Of a stretch of 59,832 nt of DNA, positions 1 through 8,652 are shown piece by piece. The translations under genes were made by a program, and so were the position numbers. The notes beneath the pieces were generated by a model that was not told where the DNA came from, searched no databases, and saw nothing but the letters and a program-made list of their open reading frames with translations. This DNA is from Candidatus Phycosocius bacilliformis (GTDB lineage: Bacteria; Pseudomonadota; Alphaproteobacteria; Caulobacterales; Aquidulcibacteraceae). Location of the stretch: NCBI RefSeq assembly GCF_003112735.1, contig NZ_BFBR01000013.1, forward strand, positions 1 through 59,832, written 5' to 3'. Within the stretch, counting starts at the first letter, position 1. Every line of letters begins with the position of its first letter.

Positions 1-26
1 CAATACCCATGATCACCTTATTATAG
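1..26 (+). CDS. 3' end of a gene truncated by the window edge, paralogue of the gene at 49697-50368
   Basis: Only the final codons are present, ending ...Pro-Met-Ile-Thr-Leu-Leu and a TAG stop at 24-26. They were recognised because the gene at 49697-50368 on the minus strand ends with the same Pro-Met-Ile-Thr-Leu-Leu. The DNA match continues past the stop codon to position 69. Function is unknown. Without the rest of the gene, the possibility that only the tail was duplicated cannot be excluded. Confidence 0.5.
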
Positions 27-69
27 CTGTGACCCTGCTTTGATGTGCAAGCGGGGGTGGGGGTGTTGG
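3..69 (+). repeat. 67-bp segment repeated in inverted orientation at 49654-49720
   Basis: Read on the plus strand, this stretch matches the reverse complement of 49654-49720 with about four mismatches counted by eye. It covers the last codons of an unknown gene and about 43 bp of downstream G-rich sequence containing GCAAGCGGGGGTGGGGGTG. Identity beyond a stop codon shows that DNA, not just protein, was copied or is held alike. Confidence 0.85.
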
Positions 70-110
70 TTTCAGTCTGAGAAGTGTTTCGGTGAAAACA
101 TATAATCGGC

Positions 111-202
111 TGTCATCCCGGACGGCGAAGCCGATCCGGGACCTTGTGCCGCACTGTCGCATGGAGGTCCCCGCTCTTCGCTGCGCTTCGGCGGGGATGA
201 CA
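111..202. repeat. Dispersed palindromic repeat, copy 1
   Basis: The element starts TGTCATCCCGGACGGCGAAG and ends CGGGGATGACA, so its ends are inverted (TGTCATCCC against GGGATGACA). An internal hairpin is CCCGGAcggcgaagccgaTCCGGG. Four more copies lie at 50435-50527, 50558-50650, 50682-50774 and 51025-51108. Short open frames cross it in several phases and do not look coding. Nothing else is seen in the gap between 70 and 378. Confidence 0.85.
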
Positions 203-378
203 TCGTTGAAAGAGTGCAATGATACAAACCAGTGTTAGCCCCTATGGCGACAAGGGCGAATACGAGCGGGTGCTTTTTCAGCACCAGCATTTAGAACCAC
301 GTCTGCCCCAATCAGGCCCAAATGATTTTCTTTTCTACCCGTCTTGTCTTTTTAGCTAGTTTTCGCGTTGGAGCTTGA

Positions 379-1017
379 ATGAAATCATTCATGGTGGTGG
401 CCGCCGTTTTGGCCATGTCGGCATGCGAGACAGTGGGGGAGGCGGGGACATGTCCGCTGCCAGAGGTGGCCGCTGCCCAGTTCCTTGGGCTTTCTGTTGC
501 CCAATTTGACCACGATTCCCAAGCTGGCTGGCGGGCGGTCGCCGATCAGCAAGGTTGCGAGGCCCGCGCGGCCAAAATGATAGGGACCTATATCGCCACA
601 CATGGTGACACGATCCCTTCGGCACACCGGGCAAATTTGCTGTGGCATCAGGGGCAGATGTGGGCCGCGGCAGGTCATACGAATAAAGCCATTGAGAGTT
701 TTCTGGCCACCAAGCCCGAAGGCGATGAAGCGCAAAATCTCTATGCGGATGCCACAATTGCCTTCTTGCGCCGTGATCAACAGGCGTTTGACCATGCGCG
801 GGCGGCACTTGCCGCCCTGCCGAAGCCCAAAAATTGGGACAAAGCGGTCGCCGATTTTGAAGCCCGCTTTAAGAGGCCCGGCCCAGTCTGGCCGATGAAT
901 CTGGATGTGGTTGACCGACTTGGCGCTTGTTTTGATAGCGCCTATCGGCAGGCTTATGCCGGGACCTGTGAGGCTGAAGCATCCCCATCGACATCTGCAA
1001 CTGCCCACAGGCCTTGA
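379..1017 (+). CDS. Putative lipoprotein, TPR-like
   Basis: A 212-residue protein. The N-terminus is a short hydrophobic signal ending in a lipobox-like Ala-Met-Ser-Ala-Cys with Cys at about residue 16, so export and lipid attachment are likely. The middle (about residues 65-150) is alanine-rich and helical, with alternating small and aromatic residues as in TPR repeats (NLLWHQGQMWAAAGHTNKAI), but no family is recognised. It is separated from rpsB by about 190 bp and is probably transcribed on its own. Function is unknown. An antisense open frame of similar length exists, but the lipobox favours this strand. Confidence 0.65.
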   Translation: MKSFMVVAAVLAMSACETVGEAGTCPLPEVAAAQFLGLSVAQFDHDSQAGWRAVADQQGCEARAAKMIGTYIATHGDTIPSAHRANLLWHQGQMWAAAGHTNKAIESFLATKPEGDEAQNLYADATIAFLRRDQQAFDHARAALAALPKPKNWDKAVADFEARFKRPGPVWPMNLDVVDRLGACFDSAYRQAYAGTCEAEASPSTSATAHRP

Positions 1018-1039
1018 GTTTTCGGGGCGGTTTGCCTAC

Positions 1040-1099
1040 ATGACCGCCATCACGCACGCGGGCTCGCGGCGCGCGAACCCTTTCCTGTTGTTTCGGTGA
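1040..1099 (+). CDS. Possible 19-codon upstream ORF in the rpsB leader
   Basis: A short frame starts ATG ACC GCC ATC and ends Asn-Pro-Phe-Leu-Leu-Phe-Arg then TGA. Its second half overlaps a strong hairpin at 1060-1080. No good Shine-Dalgarno is visible. It is listed as a candidate leader peptide because of its position between the lipoprotein gene and rpsB. Coding is not proven. Confidence 0.25.
   Translation: MTAITHAGSRRANPFLLFR
1060..1093 (+). terminator. Terminator-like hairpin upstream of rpsB
   Basis: The stem is GGG-C-TCGCG / CGCGA-A-CCC around a GCG loop (1060-1080), followed by a T-rich stretch TTTCCTGTTGTTT. It could end transcription of the lipoprotein gene or act as an attenuator in the rpsB leader. 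Confidence 0.45.
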
Positions 1100-1207
1100 C
1101 TTTGGTTGCTGCGGTAATGGGGCGGGCTCGTTCGTCCATCCGGCGCGGTTCTCATGGTGAGGCCGCTCCTGTCCGCGGAGGCTAGCCGGAAAAAGGATCG
1201 ACAGACC

Positions 1208-2008
1208 ATGGCACTGCCAGAATTCACCATGCGCCAATTGCTGGAAGCAGGCGCACACTTCGGACACCAAACCCACCGTTGGAACCCCAAGATGAAGCGT
1301 TTCATCTTTGGTGAGCGGGCCAATATTCATATCATCGACCTGTCGCAGTCGGTTCCTTTGTTGCACCAGGCGTTGCTGCGGGTGCGCGATGTGACGGCCA
1401 AAGGTGGTCGCGTGTTGTTCGTCGGCACCAAGCGTCAGGCATCTGACCCGGTGGCCGCAGCCGCCAAGCGCTGCGCACAATATTATGTCAACAGCCGCTG
1501 GCTGGGTGGCACATTGACCAATTGGCAGACGATTTCCAAGTCAATCGCGCGCATGCGTGAGGTTGAGGCCATTGTGCAGGGCGATGCGCCTGCCGGTCTC
1601 ACCAAGAAGGAAATCCTCAACCTGACCCGCGAATATGAAAAGCTGGAGCGCTCACTCGGCGGGATTCGCGACATGGGCGGCATTCCCGACCTGATGTTTG
1701 TCATCGACACCAACAAGGAAGCCATTGCGATCAAGGAAGCCAAGAAGCTGGGCATTCCTGTTGCGGCCATCATCGACAGCAATTGCGATCCCGACGAAGT
1801 CGATTTCCCCATTCCTGGCAATGATGATGCTGCCCGGTCGATCCAATTGTTCTGCGATTTGATTGCAGACGCTGCCCTCGATGGCTTGGCAGACAGCCAG
1901 TCTGCTTCGGGCATTGACCTTGGTGCGGCCGAAAATCCGGTTGAGCCTGTGTTGGCCCAAACCGGTGCTGAAGCCGAGGCGGCTGAGGAAGCCGTCGCAG
2001 AAGCCTGA
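1208..2008 (+). CDS. rpsB: 30S ribosomal protein S2
   Basis: S2 of the small ribosomal subunit, 266 residues. The N-terminus [20 protein letters not shown] followed by the RWNPKM and IHIIDL motifs is diagnostic. [10 protein letters not shown] and [13 protein letters not shown] follow, and [21 protein letters not shown] lies further on. The start was set at 1208 because family members begin here. The frame stays open upstream to an ATG at 1154, which would add 18 untypical residues. The C-terminus carries an acidic, alanine-rich tail ([12 protein letters not shown]), common in alphaproteobacteria. tsf follows 71 bp downstream, the usual rpsB-tsf pair. Confidence 0.97.
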   Translation: MALPEFTMRQLLEAGAHFGHQTHRWNPKMKRFIFGERANIHIIDLSQSVPLLHQALLRVRDVTAKGGRVLFVGTKRQASDPVAAAAKRCAQYYVNSRWLGGTLTNWQTISKSIARMREVEAIVQGDAPAGLTKKEILNLTREYEKLERSLGGIRDMGGIPDLMFVIDTNKEAIAIKEAKKLGIPVAAIIDSNCDPDEVDFPIPGNDDAARSIQLFCDLIADAALDGLADSQSASGIDLGAAENPVEPVLAQTGAEAEAAEEAVAEA

Positions 2009-2079
2009 TTTTTCCACCCCGCTCTGCGCCCGCGTCGGGCGGGGTGACCTCAAACCAACTCTCATCCCTGGAGGCGATT

Positions 2080-3003
2080 ATGGCCGAGATTACGGCTGCC
2101 CTCGTTAAGGATCTTCGCGAGAAGACCGGCGTCGGCATGATGGACTGCAAAAAAGCGCTGACTGAAACCAATGGCGACATCGAAGCGGCAATCGACTGGT
2201 TGCGCGCCAAGGGTCTGTCCAAGGCCGCCAAGAAGGCTGATCGGGCTGCGGCAGAAGGCCTTGTTGGCGTCTATGTCGCCGGCAATACGGGCGTTCTGGT
2301 CGAGCTTAATGCCGAGACCGACTTTGTGTCGCGCAATGAGCAATTCCAAGCCGCTGTTAGCGGCATCACCAAGCTGGCCCATGGCTATGACAGCTTGGAT
2401 GCACTCAATGGCGCACCTGCCCCATCGGGCGAGGGCACCGTTAGCGACTTTGTGACCAATCTGATCGCCACAATTGGCGAAAACATGACCTTGCGCCGTA
2501 TGGCCAAAGTGTCGGTCAATCAAGGCGTTGTGGCATCTTACATCCACACCGCAACCGGTGAGGGCCTTGGCCGCATCGGCGTGCTGGTCGGGGTGGAAAC
2601 CAGCGGTGATGCAGCAAGCGCGACCGACATTGGCCGCAAGGTTGCCATGCATATTGCCGCGACCGCACCTTTGTCGCTGAAGACCGACGATCTCGACCCT
2701 GCCGTGGTGGAGCGTGAGCGTCAGGTGTTGACCGAACAGGCCCGCGAAAGCGGCAAGCCTGAGGATGTCATCGCGCGCATGATCGAAGGCCGCATTCGGA
2801 AGTTCTATGAAGAAGTCGTGCTGCTGCAACAGCCCTTCGTCATGAACCCAGATCAGACTGTTGCTGCTTATGTGGCAGAAGCGGCCAAGGCAGCTGGCAT
2901 CAGTGCCGAAGTCACCGGCTTTGCCATGTTCAAGCTGGGCGAAGGCGTTGAAAAGAAAGAAGACGACTTCGCAGCTGAAGTCGCCGCTTTGAGCGGGACC
3001 TGA
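2080..3003 (+). CDS. tsf: Elongation factor Ts
   Basis: Nucleotide exchange factor that releases GDP from EF-Tu, 307 residues. The UBA-like N-terminus contains [13 protein letters not shown] (about 16-27). The EF-Tu contact motif TDFVSRNE is at 80-87. The start at 2080 follows a good GGAGGCG ribosome site at 2070-2076. The frame is open to 2044, but those residues do not belong to the family. Its partner EF-Tu begins at the right end of this window (59208). Confidence 0.97.
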   Translation: MAEITAALVKDLREKTGVGMMDCKKALTETNGDIEAAIDWLRAKGLSKAAKKADRAAAEGLVGVYVAGNTGVLVELNAETDFVSRNEQFQAAVSGITKLAHGYDSLDALNGAPAPSGEGTVSDFVTNLIATIGENMTLRRMAKVSVNQGVVASYIHTATGEGLGRIGVLVGVETSGDAASATDIGRKVAMHIAATAPLSLKTDDLDPAVVERERQVLTEQARESGKPEDVIARMIEGRIRKFYEEVVLLQQPFVMNPDQTVAAYVAEAAKAAGISAEVTGFAMFKLGEGVEKKEDDFAAEVAALSGT

Positions 3004-3088
3004 TCGGCTAGCAGCATCGCGGTCGGCCGGTTTGGCTGATCGGGTGTCTTGCAAGCGGTCGGGTGTGACGGTTTGCTGACAAGAATTG

Positions 3089-3116
3089 AGGCGGCATGCT
3101 TGGCGTGCCGCCTTTG
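3089..3116 (+). terminator. Probable terminator after tsf
   Basis: An 8-bp stem AGGCGGCA / TGCCGCCT (3089-3096 and 3106-3113) closes a short loop and is followed by a weak T tract (TTTGG). It lies between tsf and pyrH, which are separated by 189 bp, so pyrH may have its own promoter. Confidence 0.45.
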
Positions 3117-3192
3117 GTCTGTCAGAAGACCTGCCTGCATGCTTTCGGGCGAGTCATGCTAAGCCCCGTCCAGAGCTGGGAGACGCAGCATT

Positions 3193-3930
3193 ATGAGTGA
3201 AGTCGCACCGTCTAAGGATCACAAGCCACGCAGGATCCTATTGAAGATTTCCGGTGAAGCCTTGATGGGCGATGGCCAGTTCGGGATTGATCAGGAGACC
3301 TGTCTGGGCTTTGCCCGGGATGTGAAAGCAGCCCGCGATTCTGGTATCGAACTGTGTCTGGTGATTGGCGGTGGCAATATCTTCCGTGGCATTTCAGGTG
3401 CCGCAAAAGGGATGGAGCGGGCCACAGCCGATTATATGGGCATGCTGGCCACCATTATGAATGCGCTGGCGTTGCAGGGGGCCCTTGAAAGCATTGGCGT
3501 CCACACGCGCGTGCAATCCGCCATCCCGATGCAGACGGTCTGCGAGCCCTATATTCGCCGTCGGGCTATCCGACACATGGAAAAGGGCCGTATTGTCATT
3601 TTCGCAGCCGGGGTCGGCAGCCCGTTTTTCACAACCGATTCAGGGGCTGCTTTGCGGGCCGCTGAGATGGGGTGCGATGCCTTGCTGAAAGGAACCGGAG
3701 TGGACGGGGTCTATACAGCTGACCCAAAGACCGATCCCACCGCCACCCGCTATGACAAATTGTCTTACACGGAGGTTCTGGCTAAAAACCTTAAAGTCAT
3801 GGATGCCTCAGCCGTCTCCATGATGCGTGACAGCAATATCCCCATCATCGTCTTCAACATTCGTCAACCCGGGCGTTTGGCCGAGGTGCTTGCAGGCACC
3901 GGAGTCTGCACCGTCATTACGGACAATTGA
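3193..3930 (+). CDS. pyrH: Uridylate kinase (UMP kinase)
   Basis: Phosphorylates UMP to UDP in pyrimidine synthesis; 245 residues, amino-acid-kinase fold. LLKISGEAL at 16-24 is the phosphate-binding start. IGGGNIFRG near 58-66 and [19 protein letters not shown] near the middle are bacterial UMP kinase signatures, as is [11 protein letters not shown]. Its stop overlaps the possible TTG start of frr, so the two are translationally coupled. The pyrH-frr pair is standard in bacteria. Confidence 0.97.
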   Translation: MSEVAPSKDHKPRRILLKISGEALMGDGQFGIDQETCLGFARDVKAARDSGIELCLVIGGGNIFRGISGAAKGMERATADYMGMLATIMNALALQGALESIGVHTRVQSAIPMQTVCEPYIRRRAIRHMEKGRIVIFAAGVGSPFFTTDSGAALRAAEMGCDALLKGTGVDGVYTADPKTDPTATRYDKLSYTEVLAKNLKVMDASAVSMMRDSNIPIIVFNIRQPGRLAEVLAGTGVCTVITDN

Positions 3931-3932
3931 AC

Positions 3933-4490
3933 ATGCCGACCTTCGACATCCAGGACATCAAGCGCCGCATGGAAGGCGCGATCACTGCACTTAAAAGCGA
4001 TTTTCAGGGCTTGCGCACAGGCCGTGCCAATGTGAACCTGCTTGAGCCCGTCATGGTGGAATCCTACGGGGCGATGGTGCCGCTTAACCAAGTCGGGGCC
4101 ATTTCCTCGCCAGAGCCGCGCCTGTTGACGGTCACGGTGTGGGAGAAGTCCATGGTGAATGTAGTGGACAAAGCCATTCGCAATGCCGGCATCGGGCTTA
4201 ATCCGGTGATTGATGGCATGATGTTGCGCATCCCCATTCCCCCTTTGAATGAAGAGCGCCGTCGTGAACTGGTCAAACTGTCGGGCAAATATGCCGAAGC
4301 CGCCCGTGTTGCCATTCGCAATGTCCGCCGCGACGCGATGGAACAGCTGAAGAAGTCTGAGAAGGATGGCGACATCAGCGAAGATCAGCTGAAGAAACTC
4401 TCCACACAGGTCCAGGAAGTAACTGATTCCTTTGTCAAACAGGTCGACACGACCATGAAGACCAAGGAAGAAGAGATTATGCAAGTCTAA
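3933..4490 (+). CDS. frr: Ribosome recycling factor
   Basis: Splits post-termination ribosomes together with EF-G; 185 residues from the ATG at 3933, the usual length of the family. Conserved stretches are LRTGRAN (residues about 26-32), the basic helix EERRRELVK, and VAIRNVRRDAMEQLKK. A TTG at 3927 in the same frame would overlap the pyrH stop and add two residues; ATG is preferred. uppS begins one base after its stop. Confidence 0.96.
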   Translation: MPTFDIQDIKRRMEGAITALKSDFQGLRTGRANVNLLEPVMVESYGAMVPLNQVGAISSPEPRLLTVTVWEKSMVNVVDKAIRNAGIGLNPVIDGMMLRIPIPPLNEERRRELVKLSGKYAEAARVAIRNVRRDAMEQLKKSEKDGDISEDQLKKLSTQVQEVTDSFVKQVDTTMKTKEEEIMQV

Positions 4491-4491
4491 G

Positions 4492-5262
4492 ATGGCAGGC
4501 GCGCTCGCTGAATGGGCCGCAAAGGCCGCCCATCATCTCTCGCCCGGGCGCGGGGGGGAAGAGCGTGCACGTCCGCGCCATATTGCCATCATTATGGACG
4601 GTAATGGCCGCTGGGCGTCGGCCCGCGGCATGCCGCGCGCCTTTGGTCATTCTGCCGGTGTGCAGGCTTTGCGCAACACGGTCGAGGCTGCCGGTGATCT
4701 CGGCATTGAGGTGCTGACAGTCTATGCCTTTTCGACAGAAAACTGGCGGCGACCTCCCGATGAGATTGAAGCCCTGTTTGGACTTCTGCGCGGGTTTATC
4801 CGCTCCGACCTGACCCGACTTGATCGTGCGGGGGTGCGCGTGCGGGTCTTGGGTGAGCGTGAGGGTGTGCCCGAGGACATTCTGGCCCTGATGGATCAGG
4901 CCGAAAAGCAGACTGAAACCAATCAGGTGATGACTTTGGTCATCGCCTTCAATTACGGTGGCCAGGCCGAGATCGCCCGTGCCACGCAAGAAATTGCCCG
5001 CCAAGCCGCAGCCGGCTTGATTGATCCAGCCAGCATCGGGCCTGAAACCATCACCCAATTCCTGCCCAGCCGCGACTGGCCCAATCCCGACCTCGTCATT
5101 CGCACCAGTGGTGAGCAAAGGCTATCGAACTTTCTGATCTGGCAATCTGCTTATGCCGAGTTTTTGGTATTCGACACCTTGTGGCCTGATTTCGGTCGCG
5201 CCCAGCTTGAGGAAGCCTTGGCGGTCTTCGCCCAGCGAAACCGGCGCTATGGGGGCCTGTAG
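4492..5262 (+). CDS. uppS: Isoprenyl (undecaprenyl) diphosphate synthase
   Basis: Cis-prenyltransferase that makes the C55 carrier lipid for peptidoglycan and O-antigen; 256 residues. The catalytic motif MDGNGRW is at 35-41, followed by GHSAG, and VYAFSTENWRRP lies near 82-93. The C-terminal DLVIRTSGEQRLSNFLIWQ is the substrate and Mg site. About 25 extra residues precede the core compared with many homologues. It is packed between frr and cdsA with gaps of 1-2 bp. Confidence 0.96.
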   Translation: MAGALAEWAAKAAHHLSPGRGGEERARPRHIAIIMDGNGRWASARGMPRAFGHSAGVQALRNTVEAAGDLGIEVLTVYAFSTENWRRPPDEIEALFGLLRGFIRSDLTRLDRAGVRVRVLGEREGVPEDILALMDQAEKQTETNQVMTLVIAFNYGGQAEIARATQEIARQAAAGLIDPASIGPETITQFLPSRDWPNPDLVIRTSGEQRLSNFLIWQSAYAEFLVFDTLWPDFGRAQLEEALAVFAQRNRRYGGL

Positions 5263-5264
5263 CT

Positions 5265-6116
5265 TTGAGTACGACGCCGGAGAATGACCCCAAGCCCGCC
5301 GGCTTTTCGATTGACCAGCTTGCCAGCAAGCTGGGTGGGGATTTGCCGATCCGGTTTATCTCAGCCGTTGTCATGGTGGTGTTTAGTCTGGCTTGCGCCT
5401 GGTTTGGCGGGCTTGGTTGGGCGCTTCTGGCCGCAACCGTTATGGCGGCTCTGGCTTTTGAATGGGGCCGCATGATTTGCCCGAAGGCTCAAGATTTAGT
5501 GCCGCGGTCTTTGCTGGCAGCATTGTGCGGCCTGTGCTTTGTGCTTTTACCCCGCAATTATGAAGCTTTGGCTGCCTTTGGCTTTTTTCTAACTTTGGTG
5601 CGATCGCCCAAGGAGTTTGGCTTTCTGGCAATGACCGGGTCGGTGTATCTGGCTCTATCGGGTTGGGCGCTGGCAGGTTTGCGTGGGCAGGACGAGACAG
5701 GTAGGGCCTTGATGTTTGGCCTATTTGCCATTGTTTGGGCCACCGATTCCATGGCCTATCTGGTCGGTCGGGTGGTCGGCGGGCCAAAGTTATTTCCCAT
5801 CATCAGCCCCAATAAGACCTGGTCAGGCTCGCTGGGTGGAACCGGGGCTGGCATTGCAGCAGGCTATCTTTATGGCCTGATTTCGGGGGCGGATCCGCTC
5901 ATGTGGGCATTGGTCGGTTGGTTCCTCGCCGTCATTGCCCAAGGAGGTGACCTCTTAGAGTCGCTTGCCAAACGCTATTATGGGGTGAAGGATGCATCTG
6001 GGGTGATCCCCGGTCATGGCGGGGTGCTGGACCGACTGGATGGTCACTTGGCAGCAGCTCTGGCGTTTGTGGCTCTATTGCTGCTGGTTCCAGGCTTGAG
6101 GGCGACATTGACATGA
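5265..6116 (+). CDS. cdsA: Phosphatidate cytidylyltransferase
   Basis: Integral membrane enzyme making CDP-diacylglycerol from phosphatidic acid and CTP; 283 residues with about seven hydrophobic segments from residue 31 onward. The family signature (S..KR....KD.....PGHGG..DR.D) is complete at 233-259. The start is a TTG at 5265, two bases after the uppS stop; no nearby ATG serves the frame. The stop overlaps the dxr start (ATGA). Confidence 0.95.
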   Translation: MSTTPENDPKPAGFSIDQLASKLGGDLPIRFISAVVMVVFSLACAWFGGLGWALLAATVMAALAFEWGRMICPKAQDLVPRSLLAALCGLCFVLLPRNYEALAAFGFFLTLVRSPKEFGFLAMTGSVYLALSGWALAGLRGQDETGRALMFGLFAIVWATDSMAYLVGRVVGGPKLFPIISPNKTWSGSLGGTGAGIAAGYLYGLISGADPLMWALVGWFLAVIAQGGDLLESLAKRYYGVKDASGVIPGHGGVLDRLDGHLAAALAFVALLLLVPGLRATLT

Positions 6117-7321
6117 CCCAGACCAAATCCCTGACCATTCTGGGGGCCACCGGCTCAGTTGGCTTGGCAACTTTGGACGTGGTGGCTGAAGCCAACGAAC
6201 GTGCCCGCGCCGCAGGCCAGCCGAAGGCCTTTGAGGTTGTCGCGCTGACCGCCCATCAAGATTGGCAGGGCTTGGCTGAACAGGCCAAAGCCACCGGCGC
6301 GCGATTTGTGGCCTTGGGCGACCCTCGCCATGGCGACAAGCTGCGGGCCGCCCTCTCAGGGCAGGCGGTTGAGATTGGGCTGGGACCTGAGGCTTTGATC
6401 GACGCGGCCGCTCTGCCATCTGATGTGGTGATGGCCGCTATTGTCGGCGCTGCCGGCTTGGCCCCGGCCTTGGCTGCCGCGCGCCGGGGTGCCCAGATTG
6501 CGCTGGCCAACAAGGAATGTTTGGTCTGTGCGGGGGCCTTGTTTCTCAAGGCTGTTGCCGATGGCGGTGGCACTATCTTGCCCGTTGACAGTGAGCATAA
6601 TGCGATTTTCCAGGTCCTCGACCGCTCCGATCGGGTGGAAAAACTCATTCTGACGGCTTCAGGCGGCCCATTCCGGACTTGGACAGCCGAGGCGATTGCT
6701 GCGGCCACACCTGAACAAGCCGTCGCGCATCCCAATTGGTCGATGGGGCAGAAAATCTCGGTCGATAGTGCCACTTTGATGAATAAGGGCCTTGAATTGA
6801 TCGAGGCAGCGCTCCTTTTTGGGATGCCCGAACACCAAATTGATGTATTGGTCCACCCTCAATCGGTTATCCACAGCCTTGTGGCGTATCAAGATGGCAG
6901 TGTGTTAGCCCAATTAGGTGCAGCTGATATGCGCATCCCCATTGCCCATGCCTTGGCATGGCCGGCCCGACTCATCACGTCATCCCCGCGGCTCGATCTG
7001 GCAGCCATCGGCAAGCTCGATTTCGAACCTCCTGATTTACAACGCTTTCCCGCCCTGACCTTGGCCCGAACAGCTCTGGCCAAGGGCGGGTCAGCACCCA
7101 CCATCCTGAATGCTGCCAACGAAATGGCTGTGCAAGCCTTTCTGGATCGTAATGTTGGCTTTCCAGAAATTGCCGCAATCGTGTCGGAAACCATGGAGGA
7201 AGCCTGCCGACTTGGCATGGATGCTGCTTTGGGAGACTTGGACGATGTCTATGCAGCCGATCAGGCAAGCCGTGCCATCGCCGTGCGACAGATCGGGAAG
7301 CGCAATTTCGTCTCAGCTTAG
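6113..7321 (+). CDS. dxr: 1-deoxy-D-xylulose 5-phosphate reductoisomerase
   Basis: Second step of the MEP isoprenoid pathway, NADPH-dependent; 402 residues. GATGSVGLATLDV at 11-23 binds NADPH. LANKECLVCAG and LPVDSEHNAIFQ carry the metal and substrate residues. LTASGGPFR, MGQKISVDSATLMNKGLELIEA and the PQSVIHS motif follow. It feeds isoprenoid precursors to UppS in the same operon. It overlaps cdsA by 4 bp. Confidence 0.97.
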   Translation: MTQTKSLTILGATGSVGLATLDVVAEANERARAAGQPKAFEVVALTAHQDWQGLAEQAKATGARFVALGDPRHGDKLRAALSGQAVEIGLGPEALIDAAALPSDVVMAAIVGAAGLAPALAAARRGAQIALANKECLVCAGALFLKAVADGGGTILPVDSEHNAIFQVLDRSDRVEKLILTASGGPFRTWTAEAIAAATPEQAVAHPNWSMGQKISVDSATLMNKGLELIEAALLFGMPEHQIDVLVHPQSVIHSLVAYQDGSVLAQLGAADMRIPIAHALAWPARLITSSPRLDLAAIGKLDFEPPDLQRFPALTLARTALAKGGSAPTILNAANEMAVQAFLDRNVGFPEIAAIVSETMEEACRLGMDAALGDLDDVYAADQASRAIAVRQIGKRNFVSA

Positions 7322-7362
7322 GGTGAGCGTCAGGGCCCTCCACAGCCGGAGTTCAGGATAAC

Positions 7363-8562
7363 ATGTTGGATAATATCGGCAGCATCGCCGTCAGCTTGGC
7401 CTCTTTTGCGGCTGTGTTGGGTCTGGTGGTTTTCGTTCATGAATATGGGCATTTCCAAGTCGCCCGTTGGTTCAAGGTCAAGGTTGATTCCTTCTCGATT
7501 GGCTTTGGGCCTGAAGTCGTGGCGTGGACGTCAAAGGCTGGCATTCGCTGGCGGATCGCGGCCTTGCCGCTGGGCGGCTATGTGAAATTCACCGGCGATA
7601 AGGACGCTGCCTCACAGCCTGACCCTGATCAACCCAAAGCCGACAAATCCAGTGGTTTGTTCTATGCCCAACCGGTTGGCGTGCGTGCTGCGGTGACCGC
7701 AGCCGGGCCTGCCTTCAATTTTGCTTTCGCCATTGCGGTCTTTGCTGTGTTTTTTGCGATTTTTGGCGAAACGGTGCAGCGGCCATTGATAACCGGCATC
7801 CTGCCTGGCGGGGCAGCCCAAGAGGCAGGGTTGCGAGCAGGTGATGAGGTTGTGGCCGTCAATGGGCGTCGCATTGATGACTTTGCTGAGTTGCAGACAG
7901 CCATCATGGTGTCGGGCGGCAAGGAAATGCAGTTGGTCTTGAAGCGTGACGGGGCTGAAATCCCAGTCTCTGTTACCCCAAAGATTGTTGCGCGCGAGAC
8001 CCCGTTTGGCGACAAGGAAACCCAAGGTCTGATGGGGATTGAAACCCGCACGACCCCCGACACGATCGAGCATCGCACTTATAATCCGATTGAAGCTGTG
8101 GTGCGTGGCGGCGAACAAACCGTTGCCATCATCAATACCCAGATCAATTTCATCACCGCCTTGGTCCGTGGTGGCATGTCGGCAGGCCATTTGAATGGCC
8201 CACTGGGAATCTACCAGATTGCCGGCAAAGTCACAGAAAACTCAGTCGATAATGCCGGGCCTAATGCCAATGCCGCTGAAATTGCGGAATCGGTCGGGAT
8301 TGGCCTTGTTCGGCTGGCTGCCGTGCTGTCAATTGCTGTCGGTTTCATGAACTTGCTGCCATTGCCAGTTCTCGACGGCGGGCATCTGGTCTTTTATGCC
8401 GCTGAAGCAATCCGGGGCAAACCGATTCCTGAAAAAATTCAGGCTGTCAGTTTCCAGGTCGGGCTTGTGTGCATTCTCAGTCTGTTTGTGTTTGCCACTG
8501 TCCAGGACCTTGAACGGGCTGGACTCTTCAATCTGCTGAAAGGGTTTGTCGCGGCGGGCTAG
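7363..8562 (+). CDS. rseP: Site-2 zinc metalloprotease RseP
   Basis: Intramembrane protease that cuts anti-sigma factors and leftover signal peptides; 399 residues. The HEYGH zinc motif is at 26-30 in the first membrane helix. A PDZ domain spans about 140-225 (GDEVVAVNGRRIDDF). The second metal motif LPLPVLDGGH is near 328-337. Only one PDZ domain is evident, as usual for alphaproteobacteria. It precedes bamA, the common order. Confidence 0.95.
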   Translation: MLDNIGSIAVSLASFAAVLGLVVFVHEYGHFQVARWFKVKVDSFSIGFGPEVVAWTSKAGIRWRIAALPLGGYVKFTGDKDAASQPDPDQPKADKSSGLFYAQPVGVRAAVTAAGPAFNFAFAIAVFAVFFAIFGETVQRPLITGILPGGAAQEAGLRAGDEVVAVNGRRIDDFAELQTAIMVSGGKEMQLVLKRDGAEIPVSVTPKIVARETPFGDKETQGLMGIETRTTPDTIEHRTYNPIEAVVRGGEQTVAIINTQINFITALVRGGMSAGHLNGPLGIYQIAGKVTENSVDNAGPNANAAEIAESVGIGLVRLAAVLSIAVGFMNLLPLPVLDGGHLVFYAAEAIRGKPIPEKIQAVSFQVGLVCILSLFVFATVQDLERAGLFNLLKGFVAAG

Positions 8563-8652
8563 GATTGGCGTGGCAAATTGTTTATCCAGCATGTCTTCAA
8601 CAACAGCGCCACCACAAGGGTGGGCTTGGAACAAGGTTTAACGGGCTCGTTT

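Noticed and set aside
2016-2045. Hairpin between rpsB and tsf as a terminator
   Set aside because: The arms ACCCCGC and GCGGGGT pair, but the T run precedes the stem rather than follows it, and tsf is normally co-transcribed with rpsB.
3927-3932. TTG start for frr overlapping the pyrH stop
   Set aside because: The ATG at 3933 gives the exact length of the family; the TTG adds two residues only.
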